From positions 8,303,001 through 8,367,000 of the forward strand of contig NC_134763.1 of the NCBI RefSeq assembly GCF_050436995.1: a DNA stretch of 64,000 nt, read 5' to 3'. How positions within the stretch are numbered: the first letter of the stretch is position 1; each line of letters starts with the position of its first letter. The notes beneath the pieces are model-generated. The model searched no databases, had not been told where the DNA came from, and saw only the letters and a program-made list of their open reading frames with translations. Source of the DNA: Anticarsia gemmatalis (Eukaryota > Arthropoda > Insecta > Lepidoptera > Erebidae). Position numbers and translations under genes: made by a program. Below, piece by piece: positions 44,973 to 57,245 of this stretch.

Positions 44973-45533
44973 TATTTCATATTTTTAAAGAGATTTTGTA
45001 TAAGATTTTGCGTACATCAGTTTGAAGTGATTGGTATTACCTTTTAATTGCTGCCACTTCTGATTTTCTAAAAATATAATATTACATCCCACTATTGTTG
45101 TTCTCATTGTAGCTCAATATATTATAATATATATTATATCTCATAGTAATAAGCCGGCTTAACTTTTCCCACTTGTTATTGCTATGCACTTTTCATCAAT
45201 TTATACAGCTGCAAGGAAATTGAAATAAATTGCAATATTTTTATAACTAAAATAACAAGCAGACAGAGCTCCTCTTGTTATTATACATATCATTATTATA
45301 TTCGCGCTAGGTTTTTGGTAACATTTATACATATATATATGTTGGCGATGTCGTCTGTACCGCAATAGTCGCCGTACTTTACTGAGAGAGAGTGCCTTGG
45401 CATGCACGATTTATCAAAATTCTAGTCAAAAAATCTGTTTTTTAAATGCTGAATCAGACAGGCCATCGTCAGCTGCATAAGTCTGCGGGATGCCGCATTG
45501 ATGTTCCAAATTGAGAATTTCACAATCAGAACT

Positions 45534-45785
45534 GCTTCTGTGGCGCGGTCGGTAGTGTATGCTACAGCCGCGCACGAGGTTTTGGGTTCGAATCCTGGGA
45601 CAGGCCAAAAACTCTGTTAAGAATTTCTCAGAAATTGTACAATTTAGAATTGAAGTTAAGGTCGTAGACCTTCGTGCCTTGGCACGTAATCACGTAAAGC
45701 CGTCGGTCCTACGCCTCACCTCTTACTGGTCGTGTCGGTTATCCGTCCCACCGGGCTATGAGAGTAAGGGATAGAGAGTGTACCT
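45534..45785 (+). repeat. tRNA-derived SINE (family C)
   Basis: The head TTCTGTGGCGCGGTCGGTAG and box B TGGGTTCGAATCCTGGGAC are followed by a body ending CCGTCCCACCGGGCTATGAG. Minus-strand copy at 27385-27640. Confidence 0.6.
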
Positions 45786-46115
45786 ATGTATTTTGTACAT
45801 ACTTGAACACTATAAGCATAGTCTTGCATTTAATGCTTTGATTTTGTCTCCGGTTTGCAATCACGCTGAATTTCGTAAAATTTCAAGCAAGCGATACAAC
45901 TACCAGAACGTCAATTTAATGATTTATATTAAAAATGCAAAGGACTGTTTGCATAATACGCTTAATGATCAGATTTATATCAAATGAAGATTATTATACC
46001 TTAAAAGATTCGGGGCCAAATGTACAACTAATTTTTTTCACATAAGTGAACTACAATATTTTAGTTTTACAAAAATAGCAATTACAAGCGAAGCCGCGCG
46101 GGAGTCATACTGCAA

Positions 46116-46226
46116 GTCGAATCAGCATCACCCAAAATGATAATGCCATCAAAGTTTATACAATTGTGTAAACATAATTAATTAGATATAAAAGGGATGC
46201 AGTAGCCTGAAGGCAGCTAGCACAGT
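46116..46226 (+). promoter_or_regulatory. Core and proximal promoter of gene 5 (second promoter class)
   Basis: GTCGAATCAGCAT (46116-46128), then ACAATTGTG (46160) 27 bp before TATAAAAG (46187). CACAGT has its A at 46224. The first two blocks are shared with gene 6 but not with genes 1-3. Confidence 0.65.
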
Positions 46227-46244
46227 GAATACATCTGGAGCATC

Positions 46245-49200
46245 ATGATCCGTACACTAGCTATACTGTGCCTCGTGGCTGCACCCGCTTTCGGTAAGAT
46301 TTCATTCAAATAAATCTATTATTATGTAGAGCCTTTATCGTCCCACTGCTGGGAAAAAGCCTCCCCCATAGCTTTTCACTGCAAACGATCTGTATCTATT
46401 TCGGCTCGTAGGAGGCAAGCTCGCCTCTCCTTCTTTTATGGGTCTGCCTCGCCGCCGTTAAAATAAAAATGTTACCTTTTATTATTTGAATTTGTAGAGC
46501 CATAGTCGTATATTATACTGGGAGATCTTTCTTACCTGATATACATTCTGATAAGGAAATTCTTCGTCGCGGGTACTGGGATGAGTTGGATCCTCCTAGC
46601 GCGATTTAGAACGCAGGCCTGCCCACTGAAACTACGCCGGGAGTATATTTTTGACGCCTTAAGACTCCATTAATCATTTTACGGCTTATATTCGCAGCTC
46701 CACCGAAAATTACTTTTTCTATAATGAGCTATGAAAGTATATCAAATAACTAAGAGAAGGATCCTCATCATGTTTATTTTTTTGTTTCAGGGCTATGGGA
46801 AAAAGGCTTCAAAAGTACGTATAAAAGATAACCAGATGAAACACCTAGATGAAATTTTATTTCGAGATAGATTTTTAAGCAGACGTACCCAAGCCGTATA
46901 TTTCTGATATGCTGAAGATCTCATTTCTGTCAAAATTACGGAAGAATGAGATACTAGCGCGATTCTCTACAGTCGGTACTATCGAGTAAAGAAAGTTTGA
47001 CATTTAAAATGTTCTTCAAAAATAGTTCCTACGTCTCCCTTTAGAGGCGCTGATTCGATTTTCAAACACCATGTTTCCATAGCTAGTCGATAGTGGTAGG
47101 GAATCGCGCTACAGTAGTGAAAACATACATAGATTTTATAAGTTATTATTAGTCGTTATTTTTGGTTTTTAGTAAGATATGATATAAACCCTTTTACCAT
47201 CGGATCGACATCGTTCATGAGCATGCCTACGACGGTTACCGAAGCCAACAACAAGGGATGGGTGAAGATGACAGCGCCTGAGACACCGACTGGATATGAT
47301 AGTCTCAATTTGTACTGTCCCGCAGAAGATGATTGTTCGTTCTGCGTATATTTCGATGACAATGATTACGTTGCTGGCTGCCAGATTGCTGTAAGTAATA
47401 AGAAAGAAAGAGTATGTTGAAGAGCACTAAAAGAGGATTTTAGGAAATTCCACCCCGAAGGAGGTGAAAATTCAAGCTAATAAAGCAGCGTAGTATAATT
47501 ATATATTTCGCTGCACGTACGCCCGCGTATCTCGCATGAAAGCACGCTTTCTTTAACCCCTAGTGTTCATCACTATCTATTTCATTATAATTCTTTTTAT
47601 TATATAAATTACGTAAATGATATAAATTTTTGGCTTATAATATTCGGTTTACAGTTCATTGAGGCGAATGTTGAGGGTGCAATCTTTGACTGGATTGCAA
47701 GCGGGTTCGTAGTTTGGGATGTTGTAGTAGACGGTGTGACCACTAGATACTACGCCATACAACAGTTCTATGCATCCGCTGGTAAGTAAACACGTTTGAG
47801 TTAAATCAAATGCTCTTTAAGAAGTAAAGAAACGTTTCTAACAATAGGAATTCTTCTGACTAATGACAGAATTCCTACAGTTAAAGACGTTTATATATTG
47901 ACGTCAGAATATAATATCTTCGATATGATCAAACAAGCAGTCAATATTTTAATTTTAAAATTATTGTAGTATCTATCAAACATGTAGTTTTCTCATATTC
48001 ATTTTTTATAATTCCATTGAAGTTTTCACACATGTTTTTAGTTCCTAAAACAGATCTTCAGTGTTCGTCATTTTGCAAAAGTTATTGCGCCTGATAAAAA
48101 AGTTACCGCAACCAGATTCTTCGCTCCTCGACGGTATAGTTATTTGATCAGGCGTTTATGTGTATTTTTACAGACTATCTGGCTTTGGACGCAAGTGTTC
48201 GCTTAGCGTCTCGCAATGACGAAGTGATCATACAAGATCAATTGTACGTAAGAGGTTTCAACGGTGCTCTCTTCAACATATCTACAGACATCGCAAATTT
48301 GAAAACAAGTAGTGACTATACGAAGCAAGGTTGCATTCCTGGCATGGGTATGATTAATTTAATGTTTGAATTTGTATATTTATTTATTTAAACTTCTCAT
48401 GCAATGATTTATAAATACTAAATGCCTAACATTTTCTACCTGTCTATCGTGGGTTAATGCAGAGATTAAATAAAGTAGGTGTTTCGAAATAATAAGGTAG
48501 GTATGTAATTACGTTGAAAAACAGGTCAACAACTAAAAAGCAATGGAGTAATGCAAATATAGGTACATAAATATAAATAAGTGGAACGCTATACATTAAA
48601 TAAGTACATACAAAATGGAAATAAAAATATACAAAATATAAATACTATACCATAACATTTCTACGATATTCAATGAGAATATACCTAATACCGTTTTCAA
48701 TATGCAATTTATAATTAAACCAGGCAACCATTACTACTACAAGATGACCACTGAATTGGTTTGTGGAGAAGACACCGTCTACCCATGGTTCCCGCTTGAG
48801 TACAACGACCAGCTCGTTGGCATTGGCTTCTTGTTTCCCTGCAAGTATACCATCGCAGACGGCAAGCTGGACCCCTACGAAACACCAACTACAGCCGCTA
48901 TCAAAGTACGTAGATCTGTCAGCTATAAACTCAAAGACAGAGGAAATTTTCACACAGTTTTGCACAAAGTAATATGTAAGAAATGTTTAAAGCCAGGTTC
49001 CCACTGCGAGCGGAGCGGGTTAGTGTTAACTGCATACTTGTGTTTCCACCAACAAATAGTCGGACAGTATGCAGTTTGCGCTTGCGAGTTTAACGGAGGC
49101 ATTAATGGGTCCGCTCCGCACGCAATGGGAACCTGGCTTTAGTGTATATTCTAAGTGGGACAGAAAATTGGCTGAAATATTATGATGATGATTGTAGATG

Positions 49201-49821
49201 TCAAAAAATAATGCTAGCGAGCTTGATCATAGGCCTCAGTTTCTCAAAAGTAATATCGTCTGCAGTTCAGCAGGTTAGAAGCAAACTAATAATAATCTTT
49301 CACAAGTCTCTACTCTTACGCCTATCTTCGCGTTCACCATTGAAAGTAGTCAGTTGTAAAGTAGCGATAGTTTTTTGGTGTTTAGGCCTACGTCTTTGAA
49401 CACCCTCCATACAGGACATACTATAGTACTGTTGTACACATGTTCCTTGTTCGTACGCACACACGGCTTAAGCATATCAATTTCAAGACATCGATCGGTA
49501 GCTTGATTCTCTACCACTATCGAATATCGACAACCGGCTATCGAGAAATGTTGTACAAAAATCTAATCTGCGCTGCAGGCGTCGTAGGAACATTTTTTGT
49601 TTTAGCAGTACAATTTAAATGTCAAACTTTCGATACTCGACAGTACCGACTGTACAGGATCGAGTTACAGTACCATTCTTCCTTGATTACTGACTGTTTG
49701 TCAACAGATGATCGTGCCCACCGGTCCTGAATGTTTCTGGAACTACGGCGACACTACCGGCGTCAAAACCGTGCACATTTACTTCATCAAAGACGCTCAC
49801 CTCATGACTTGTTTGTGGTAA
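46245..49821 (+). CDS. Array gene 5: cysteine-enriched secreted paralogue (295 aa, 7 exons)
   Basis: Exons: 46245-46293, 46791-46814, 47173-47390, 47655-47781, 48174-48347, 48724-48905, 49708-49821 (888 nt with stop). Signal peptide MIRTLAILCLVAAPAFG, micro-exon LWEKGFK, then IRYDINPF, DNDYVAGCQIA, FDWIASGF, NIS sequon, GNHYYYKM, LVGIGFLFPCKY, PTGPECFWNYG and the end HLMTCLW. Besides the six family cysteines it has extra ones at 79, 94 and 237, giving nine in the mature chain, so one may be free or pair between chains. Exon 3 gains one codon, at the added DDC. The downstream exon 6 reading frame runs on into a MITE and should not be taken as coding. AATAAA lies at 49838. Closest to gene 6; the function is not recognised. 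Confidence 0.84.
46952..47112 (-). repeat. MITE family A copy in intron 2 of gene 5
   Basis: CTAGCGCGATTCTCTACAGT at the left, GGTAGGGAATCGCGCTACAG at the right, and the reversed family A body between them. Confidence 0.6.
48988..49141. repeat. MITE in intron 6 of gene 5
   Basis: TAAAGCCAGGTTCCCACTGC and its reverse complement end TGGGAACCTGGCTTTA form exact 16-bp terminal inverted repeats; the arms continue imperfectly with AGCGGAGCGG and CCGCTCCGC. About 154 bp. Confidence 0.7.
49498..49669 (+). repeat. MITE family A copy in intron 6 of gene 5
   Basis: GTAGCTTGATTCTCTACCAC at the left, CTCGACAGTACCGACTGTAC then GATCGAGTTAC at the right. It ends about 40 bp before the exon 7 acceptor. Confidence 0.65.
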
Positions 49822-49837
49822 ACATTATTTTTCATTT

Positions 49838-49843
49838 AATAAA
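49838..49843 (+). terminator. Poly(A) signal AATAAA of gene 5
   Basis: AATAAA 16 bases after the stop codon. Confidence 0.65.
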
Positions 49844-51006
49844 TATTTTGCATTCATTGTTGTTGTTTTCATTTCATAAAATTTTTAGAAAACATTCTCT
49901 TCAAAATAATTAAGGTACAAGATACAGGTTTGCTGCATGAAGCGGCATCAGACGACGCGGCGACGTGGCGTCGCACACTATGGGTTTCTGTAGTTTTATG
50001 AAGTACCCCTATGCAGCCTCGTGTTCCTAGTTAAGTAAACTTGAACCTTACCTTTAAGAATACTTTTATACGAATACGTACTATAAAATCGACAGTCACT
50101 CCGTCGCATTGTCAATACGACCAAATGTAATAAAAATGTAGGAGCAAGATTTTATATCCCATTTCAAATTCTGTTTTCAGTTTTGTGAAACTATTTAAAT
50201 AAACTGCTCTAAAAATAATTTTACTATACTATGAAGTATCTCTAAAATTGTTTTTTTTTATAATTTACCCCTAAGGGGGTGAAATATTTAATGAAAGATT
50301 GTATGGAACTTCGTCATTTTCGGAGCTAGAACCATAAAAATACATGTTTAGGATTTTCGTTGGAAATTAATCAAATAAAAAGTTTATGTAAAATGCTCAG
50401 GATCTGTTAATTTTTCGTTAATATACTGAAATTAGACTAAAACATTTTATTAGGTACCTACTCATTAAATTTAATTCCAACGAAAATACGACACTGTGAC
50501 ATAACTATGTCGCATTTCCATACTAAAATGTGTTTTTGACATTAATTTCATAAAGAGTAGCTGATTTGATTGATAGGCAAATATTAATAACCTATGAGAC
50601 TGGGCCATGATGTGACTGAAACATGGCTACAGTTTACATCAAAGCTCGACAGATGGCGTTGTGCTGTTTTGTGCACCTCCTAGATTGCACTATAGTTTCG
50701 TTACCGGAGTATATAAAGTCGAAAAGCACATTGATTGGTGATAAAAACCTTACTTTTAGGCCGTATATAATATGATGGTTATTATTACCATTTTTTGAAG
50801 ACCAGCTTATGCATAAGGCATATTCCGTGTCCATATAGATAAGTAAATTGATCTGGTTGGTGGATAAAGCTCATGACTTTTCGTTTGTTAATAATGTCGT
50901 GTATTTTCTATGCTAGCGAATAATTGTCCGTATTAACGCAAAAAGGAACCACACAGCAGCAAATACGTACTACTGAGATTTAAATTTTCTTATTTTTCAT
51001 TTAATA

Positions 51007-51208
51007 AGACAACTCCCGCACTAAGAATTGCTCTTGTGTCGCGGGGACTTTAACAAACATACAAACAACGGAGACAAGGTACAACCAGACCCTAAACAAT
51101 TATTAGTGGATCGCACAAATAATTGTCCCGTGCGGGAATCGAGCCCACGACCTCCCAACGCAATGGTAGCGGCGTGGTGACCTAAACCACTGCGCCACGG
51201 AGGCAGCC
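51007..51208 (-). repeat. tRNA-derived SINE (family B)
   Basis: The minus-strand head CTGCCTCCGTGGCGCAGTGG, box B GTGGGCTCGATTCCCGCACG, and the body to AGAATTCTTAGTGCGGGAG-type tail make this the best family B copy. Confidence 0.7.
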
Positions 51209-52885
51209 AATGTCAATAGTTTTACTCTATCTAATAATTATACTGTAATGTAGGTATAACAGAACAGTTACACGCTTGTAATCCCACTCGATGCATAAGC
51301 ATTCGATTGTCTGTCTTGTCGATTGTTATTTTACAATATTGGGCACCAATGTTTGGACTGATCGTACAACGCAACTGGTAGGAATCGGGTAATAGGGAGT
51401 CTGATGATGATCTGCACCGATATCAAATGTATCACTAGAACTATACGAATAAATTTACTATACGAATAAATTTACTATACGAAATAAACAATTCCATTTT
51501 TATGATGTCACAGTAACAAATTGTAATAGACAAAGAATACAACCCAATTTCGAATGACAAATTTTAGTAGTATTTTAGTAGGTTAACTGATTGTACTACT
51601 GAATAGGCAATCTCTGGACAGAGCACAATTTCAATTTTATATTATTTAAGTTAAAAACGAAAAATATCTCATATCTAAAAGTCTGGGCACTTGACAGTAC
51701 CAATAATAGTATTTTTTTTAAACTAGTTAGATCGTAGATTTGTTTTAAATTCAATCTCTTATGTTTGTTTTCGATTCGTTAACCACGCTTATAGTTACCT
51801 AATTCTTGCCACAAGTTTATGTACACACGGTTTCTGATCACATGATATTATTATGTACTTTCTGCGAGAATGATCCAAGATCTGCCAGCTGTGTACACCA
51901 AAACAAATTAAATAAGGAAAAATATTGTATAATACGAATTCGCTATTTTTAAATAAAAGTTAAAAAGAGAAAAAATATGAGAGGCGTTTATGAAATGTAA
52001 TACATGTGCTGCTCTTCATTGAGGAGTTCCCTTACTTGGAGCCACCCCTGCATGTAGTGCTCCAAGCATGATAATTAAATTAATTAATATTTTTGGCCAG
52101 CTCACACACGGTAATTTGATTCAAAACTAAGAACAGCTTCTACTATGGTAACCAAATAACGGATAAACATACTTGTACACTTCTAAATGCATACTGATAG
52201 AGGTATAGAGACGCTAGCTTCCACCCGCGACTTCGTCTTCGTGAAAAGGTTTCCTGTAGAAAAAAGTATCATATAATATATGTGAATCTAGTTTAATTTC
52301 AATTCAATCAGTCGAAAGTCTAAGAAGATGTACACAAACGTGTAGATAGATTAAAAACCAGGCTAAAAGATATAGATATATTGCATAACTATGTACATAG
52401 GATGTTATAATAGGTTTTGAAGAACTCATATTCGTGTTCATCACACAAATATTTGTCCCAGGGGGGAGTCGAACCTACTTCACGCGGCGCTACGGTTAAT
52501 GAAGCAAGGTTACCACTTTAACCACTGCGCCAAACTTACAGTGATAGACTTCATTACAGTTAGTTTTAATTTAAATGCTCTTATAGTTATATAGGCTACT
52601 CCAATTTCGCAAATCAATAACTATTTTTCTCTGGGAGTTTTATTTTTTAAAACAAAATAATACAACCGTTTAAATAAGTTGAGACTCTTTTGTATTTTGT
52701 GTCAAAAATGTAATTAAAATGCAAAATATTGCGACTAGCTTAATATAAATAATGACATTCAATTTCGCGGTATATAAATATAAATATTGTATAATAGTTA
52801 AAATGTCCTATACTTAGTTAAGAAATGTAGGGGATGTCATCTGTAACGCAGTAATCTTGTGATTGCAATCAATCAATGCATTGCT

Positions 52886-53068
52886 CAGTAGCTCGATTCT
52901 CTACTACTATCGACTACCGACAACCGACCTGTCATCGAGAAAATTTGTATGAAAATCTGATTAGCGCCTCTGACGGGTGTCGTAGCAAACATTTTGGCAG
53001 AACATTCTAAATGTCAATATTTCGATACTCGACAGTACCGACTGTACAGAACGGAGAATCGTGCTACA
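52886..53068 (+). repeat. MITE family A copy
   Basis: CAGTAGCTCGATTCTCTACT at the left and GAGAATCGTGCTACAG at the right. The body is nearly identical in its first 110 bp to the copy at 33738. Confidence 0.7.
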
Positions 53069-53527
53069 GATTGATTGTCTGTGCTATGACTTCAAGCTTT
53101 GATTTCGACCGACTAGTCTTGGCGTTGTTTGCGACCACACTGAACTTGGTTGCAGGCTTCTAGGTAGGTGATGCAACCTTTCTTGCTCCCCATGTGTGTT
53201 CCTTTTGCCAACTAAGCATTAATTCTCCGACATATGCTTATTTATACTATTCCCAGTCAAAGTCATTCTCATTAAATCCCGAGGTAGACGGTTGTTTTAC
53301 CCTAAATGCATTATCTTTACACATGCTTAAACTTTCATAACAGTTTGTTCAGGATAATTTAAATTCCTTGCAAGACGCTTTCATGGTTGAAGTACCTGAC
53401 CGATTCTTATAATTATAGCATGAAAAAGTTAAGGATTAGAATCATATATGGCTTTTTCATCTTAAAAATCAACTATAATATTTACAAAATTACATGCAAG
53501 CAGAACCGTGCACGAGCCATGCTGTTT

Positions 53528-53632
53528 GTCGAATCAGCATTTAACTAAAAGACCTGATCATCATTTGTACAATTGTGCATACATAGTTAAGTGGTTATAT
53601 AAGAGAAGCAACATGGGGGCAGCTATCGCAGT
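53528..53632 (+). promoter_or_regulatory. Core and proximal promoter of gene 6 (second promoter class)
   Basis: GTCGAATCAGCAT (53528-53540), ACAATTGTG (53569) 27 bp before TATATAAG (53596), and the initiator GCAGT with A at 53630. Spacing of the ACAATTGTG block to TATA is the same as in gene 5. Confidence 0.65.
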
Positions 53633-53650
53633 GAGCACCTCTGAAGCATC

Positions 53651-56600
53651 ATGATCCGCACATTAGCTATACTCTGCCTTGTGGCTGCACCTGCCTTCGG
53701 TAAGTCATCTTTAAAATGGGAAATACTAATAAGATTTTTTTTTTATTTTTTATCTAAAATGTCATTGTCATATAGGATACACGGGAATCCTTCCTTATAT
53801 GATAGACTTTGTTTTCATCATGGGGATGGTCCAGAGTTGTGTCAGTTTCCCCTTTCCAGCCAATTGCGAGTAGCTTGCAGGATGCAAGTATACCGACTAA
53901 AATTAACATGTTGTGCCATCGACGCCTAAATACAGGGGCCCTTTGATTATAGGGTATGCATTAATTCGCGGCTCCGGAGAGGTTCAGAGTGTTTAAAGGC
54001 ATCTTTTCTTGTTTAAACCTCTTTTTGTCCTGCATCCTACATGGTAGTGAGGTCAGCTTTCCTTATCTTCTCCGCCACTTCGCTCTATCGTCTGAAATCA
54101 TCTTCGAGAACCTCACTCTTGCTCATGAGACTATGTTTTTTCGCAACTGCATCTATGTGATCATATCATCTAAATGACGTTTGTAATTAAGACGCTATGA
54201 CAAAGAATAACAGATCATAATTATGTTATTTGTTGTTCCAGGGTTATTGGAAAAAGGCTTTAACGGTAAGTCAAGATTTAAGTACCTAACAATCTATATA
54301 TTGAATAGATTATAACTACAAGTAAGATATACGTACGTAAAAAAATGTACAAAATATTGTCTTTTCAACAAAAAATAGCACATAAACAAATATTACCGCA
54401 TTTAGGTACTTGGCATTGTGGTCTGACATCTCTACATTTTTTATCTTTTCGGGAGGTCCCACTACCAGCCCAGTGGTGGGATAGTTACAGGCTTATTTTT
54501 TTTTTATAATAAATTTCGCTTTTTTGTTTTTAGCAAAATTTGATAATGATTTATCGAACATCGGGCGCACAGCGTTTATAAACATGCCTACGACGGTTTC
54601 CGAAGCCGCTGAAAAGGGATGGGTGAAGATGACAGCGCCTGAGACACCGACTGGATATGACAGTCTCACGCTGTACTGTCCCGCAGAAGATGATTGTTCG
54701 TTCTGCGTATATTTCGATGACAATGATTACGTTGCCGGCTGTCAGATCGCTGTGAGTAGCTGCGTTTTCTGATTTTTGTTGTGTTTTGTAGAGCAGTATT
54801 CTTTTATATGAGCATTGCTTTGCAGCACTCCTTACAAACTCAACCCTGGATAGGTAGGTACTCGAAGGTGTACGCTAAATCCCCTTAGTCCAAGGCAATT
54901 TTATTAAAATATACCGTCACGTTTATAAAGAAAAAAAAAACACACACAATTAAAAGTACTTAGCTCCGAGCTACTATTGAGAATAGTGTAATTTGAAAAA
55001 CCTTATAGCAATTTGCCCGAACCATGAACTGCCTTCGTTGCGCACATGGTACGAAGTGTCAACTTATAAAATTCTGTTTACAGCTTATAGAGAAGAACGT
55101 GGTGGGTGGTATTTTCGACTGGACTACAAGCGGGTTCGTAGTTTGGGATGTTGTAGTAGACGGTGTGACCACTAGATACCGCGCTATACAACAGTTCTAT
55201 GCATCCGCTGGTAAGTAACAACGTATAAGGCGTATTTTGGAAAAGTTACAAGCAAATGTTTTCTTACTCCGACAATAATTTGCTTGGATAAAGAATACAC
55301 CCATAATTCATAGGTCAGGCAGATCACTCCATGTTTTATTACGCCCTCCTTTGCTTTAATGTGTGTGTATCTCTACAGCGACTGAATGCTCCTAAAGCAT
55401 TTAGATGCGTTTATAAGTAACTTGTGGTATTTCGAAATAATTCAGTATCAGGAACAAAGTCTACCCAGTTTTAATATAATTTAATAAAATATTTAACGTA
55501 TTTTCACAGACTATCTGGCTTTAGACGCAAGTGTCCGCTTAGCATCTCGCAATGACGAAGTGATCATACAGGATAATTTGTACGTAAGAGGTTTCAACGG
55601 TGCCCTGTTCAACATATCTACAGACATCGCAGAATTCAAATCTAGTAGCGACTTTACTGAGCAAGCTTGCATTGCTGGCATGGGTAAGTTTTTCTCGAAA
55701 ATTCACAAACGGATCGTTATATTACAAACCTTTTGTGCAATGGCAACAAGTTTAATTCTAGCAAAATTAAAACCTTACCTTTACACACATACTCTATCGC
55801 GCATGATATAACAATCGCGAGTGAAAGAGCGCGCGTTGAAAAGGTGTGCAAGGAGAAAGGAAAGAGCGTGCGCCACGCTCATCTGTCAAGCTCGAGACGA
55901 AATTCCCGAGCGAAGAGCGCGCCATCTTTCCCGTGCGTAATCCTGTACGATCCTAAGAACGCGCGATAGAGCGTGTGTGTAATAGTGCCTAATATCAGTG
56001 CCATCTTGCAGTTAACTAGATCGACATGCAAATTAACCAATTTTTCTATCTTATTCTGTATTTGTGAATATAATTTTTAAGGAGATGTACTTATGTTTTA
56101 AAGAAACTGTTTTTGTTTAAACCAGGCTACCACTACTGTTACAAAATGACTCCTGATTTGGTTTGTGGAGCTGACACCATATTGCCATGGTACCCGCTGG
56201 TGCTGAACAACCAGCTCATTGGCGTGGGATTCCTGATTCCATGCAAGTATTCTGTCGAAGACGGCAAGATGAATCCCTTCGAAGTCGCTGATAAACCCGG
56301 TATCATGGTATGTAAATCACTTATGTCAAAAATAATGATTTTTATACAGTTTCAGCAGCAAACAAAGCAACAATGTATATAATTAGGGTGACTAATCAAC
56401 ATCGAGCTAGGTTGCGCTATGCTATGTTTGTGCTCGATGTTGTTTTAAACAGAGCGTAGCCTCACACCGCGCAGCACAGCATGGTAGTTTGTATCTTCAA
56501 AAAATAAAATATTAGACGAGTGAGTTGACTAAACATAGCACAGCGCAGCATAGCTCGATGTAGATTTTCACCCTTATACATATTTAGTTATAAAATTCCC

Positions 56601-56887
56601 TGTAATACCCTGTACCATGTAGGTCTATAGTGATCCAAATCCCTAGTACTTACAAGTAGGACTAATGAGAATTGCCTTATTTCAAGCTGTGGAAATATGG
56701 CAATAGTCAACTTCAGTGCTTTTCTACATTTGTACAGATTATTATTTTTCTAATTTCTGGTATATTTTTTCCTCAGACGAATGTGCCCTATGGCCCGGAG
56801 TGTTTCTGGGACTACGGGGACTCCCCCGGCATCGTCACTATACACACTTACTTCATCAAAGACGCATACCTAACGACTTGCTCATGA
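53651..56887 (+). CDS. Array gene 6: cysteine-enriched secreted paralogue (294 aa, 7 exons)
   Basis: Exons: 53651-53699, 54242-54265, 54534-54751, 55084-55210, 55510-55683, 56126-56307, 56777-56887 (885 nt with stop). Signal peptide MIRTLAILCLVAAPAFG. The micro-exon reads LLEKGFN: the tryptophan present in all other copies is leucine (TTG for TGG). Then AKFDNDLSNIG, DNDYVAGCQIA, FDWTTSGF, NIS sequon, GYHYCYKM, LIGVGFLIPCKY, GPECFWDYG and the end TTCS. Extra cysteines at 79, 94, 202 and 237 give ten in total, so two additional disulfides are possible. Exon 7 starts TNVPYGP, where most paralogues have MIVPTGP. AATAAA lies at 56921. The frame is intact; sequence drift at conserved sites may mean altered function. 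It converges on gene 7. Confidence 0.83.
55770..55985. repeat. MITE-like element in intron 5 of gene 6
   Basis: CCTTTACACACATACTCTAT at the left and GCGATAGAGCGTGTGTGTAA at the right look like inverted ends; internal GAGCGTGCGCCACGCTCATC is shared with intron 6 of gene 2. Confidence 0.5.
56385..56574. repeat. MITE in intron 6 of gene 6
   Basis: AGGGTGACTAATCAACATCG at the left and CGATGTAGATTTTCACCCT at the right are imperfect inverted repeats that continue into AGCTAGGTTGCGC / GCGCAGCATAGCT. About 190 bp. Confidence 0.6.
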
Positions 56888-56920
56888 TTTACACTTTACC
56901 ACCACTTCTCTAAAAAACTC

Positions 56921-56926
56921 AATAAA
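56921..56926 (+). terminator. Poly(A) signal AATAAA of gene 6
   Basis: AATAAA 33 bases after the TGA. Confidence 0.65.
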
Positions 56927-57077
56927 TATTAAGCATTTATTTTTGTTTTATTTTCATTGACAGTTGTTTTAAAACTATTTCTTTTTAAGAAAAAAATTGC
57001 AACCACACTGCTGATTTAAAGGGCAAAATAATAAACATTAAAATCGTGTTTATTTTAATATACTTTGGTCACTCTAA

Positions 57078-57083
57078 TTTATT
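57078..57083 (-). terminator. Likely poly(A) signal of gene 7
   Basis: TTTATT on the plus strand (AATAAA on the minus) about 165 bases past the gene 7 stop. A second one lies at 57049. The two convergent genes end within about 150 bp of each other. Confidence 0.4.
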
Positions 57084-57245
57084 GCCAGGTGATCACATGG
57101 GTCTCAAATAAGTGGATTTGATCTTCTATGTTATATCACCTGAGGTTTTTTCTATCTTTCACACTATTCACAGTATAATAGGTCATGACAATAACAATAG
57201 TAATATCGTTGTTGCCATAGGTGGTTGCAGATTGCAGTGATGTCA

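Larger units (their letters stand above)
49844..53527. other. Spacer between genes 5 and 6
   Basis: No coding region is recognised. Holds a family B SINE (51007-51208, minus), a tRNA-like fragment at 52445-52545 (minus) and MITE family A at 52886-53068. The remainder is AT-rich with no structure that I can name. A direct triplet of ACTATACGAATAAATTT-type units lies at 51440-51485. Confidence 0.5.
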
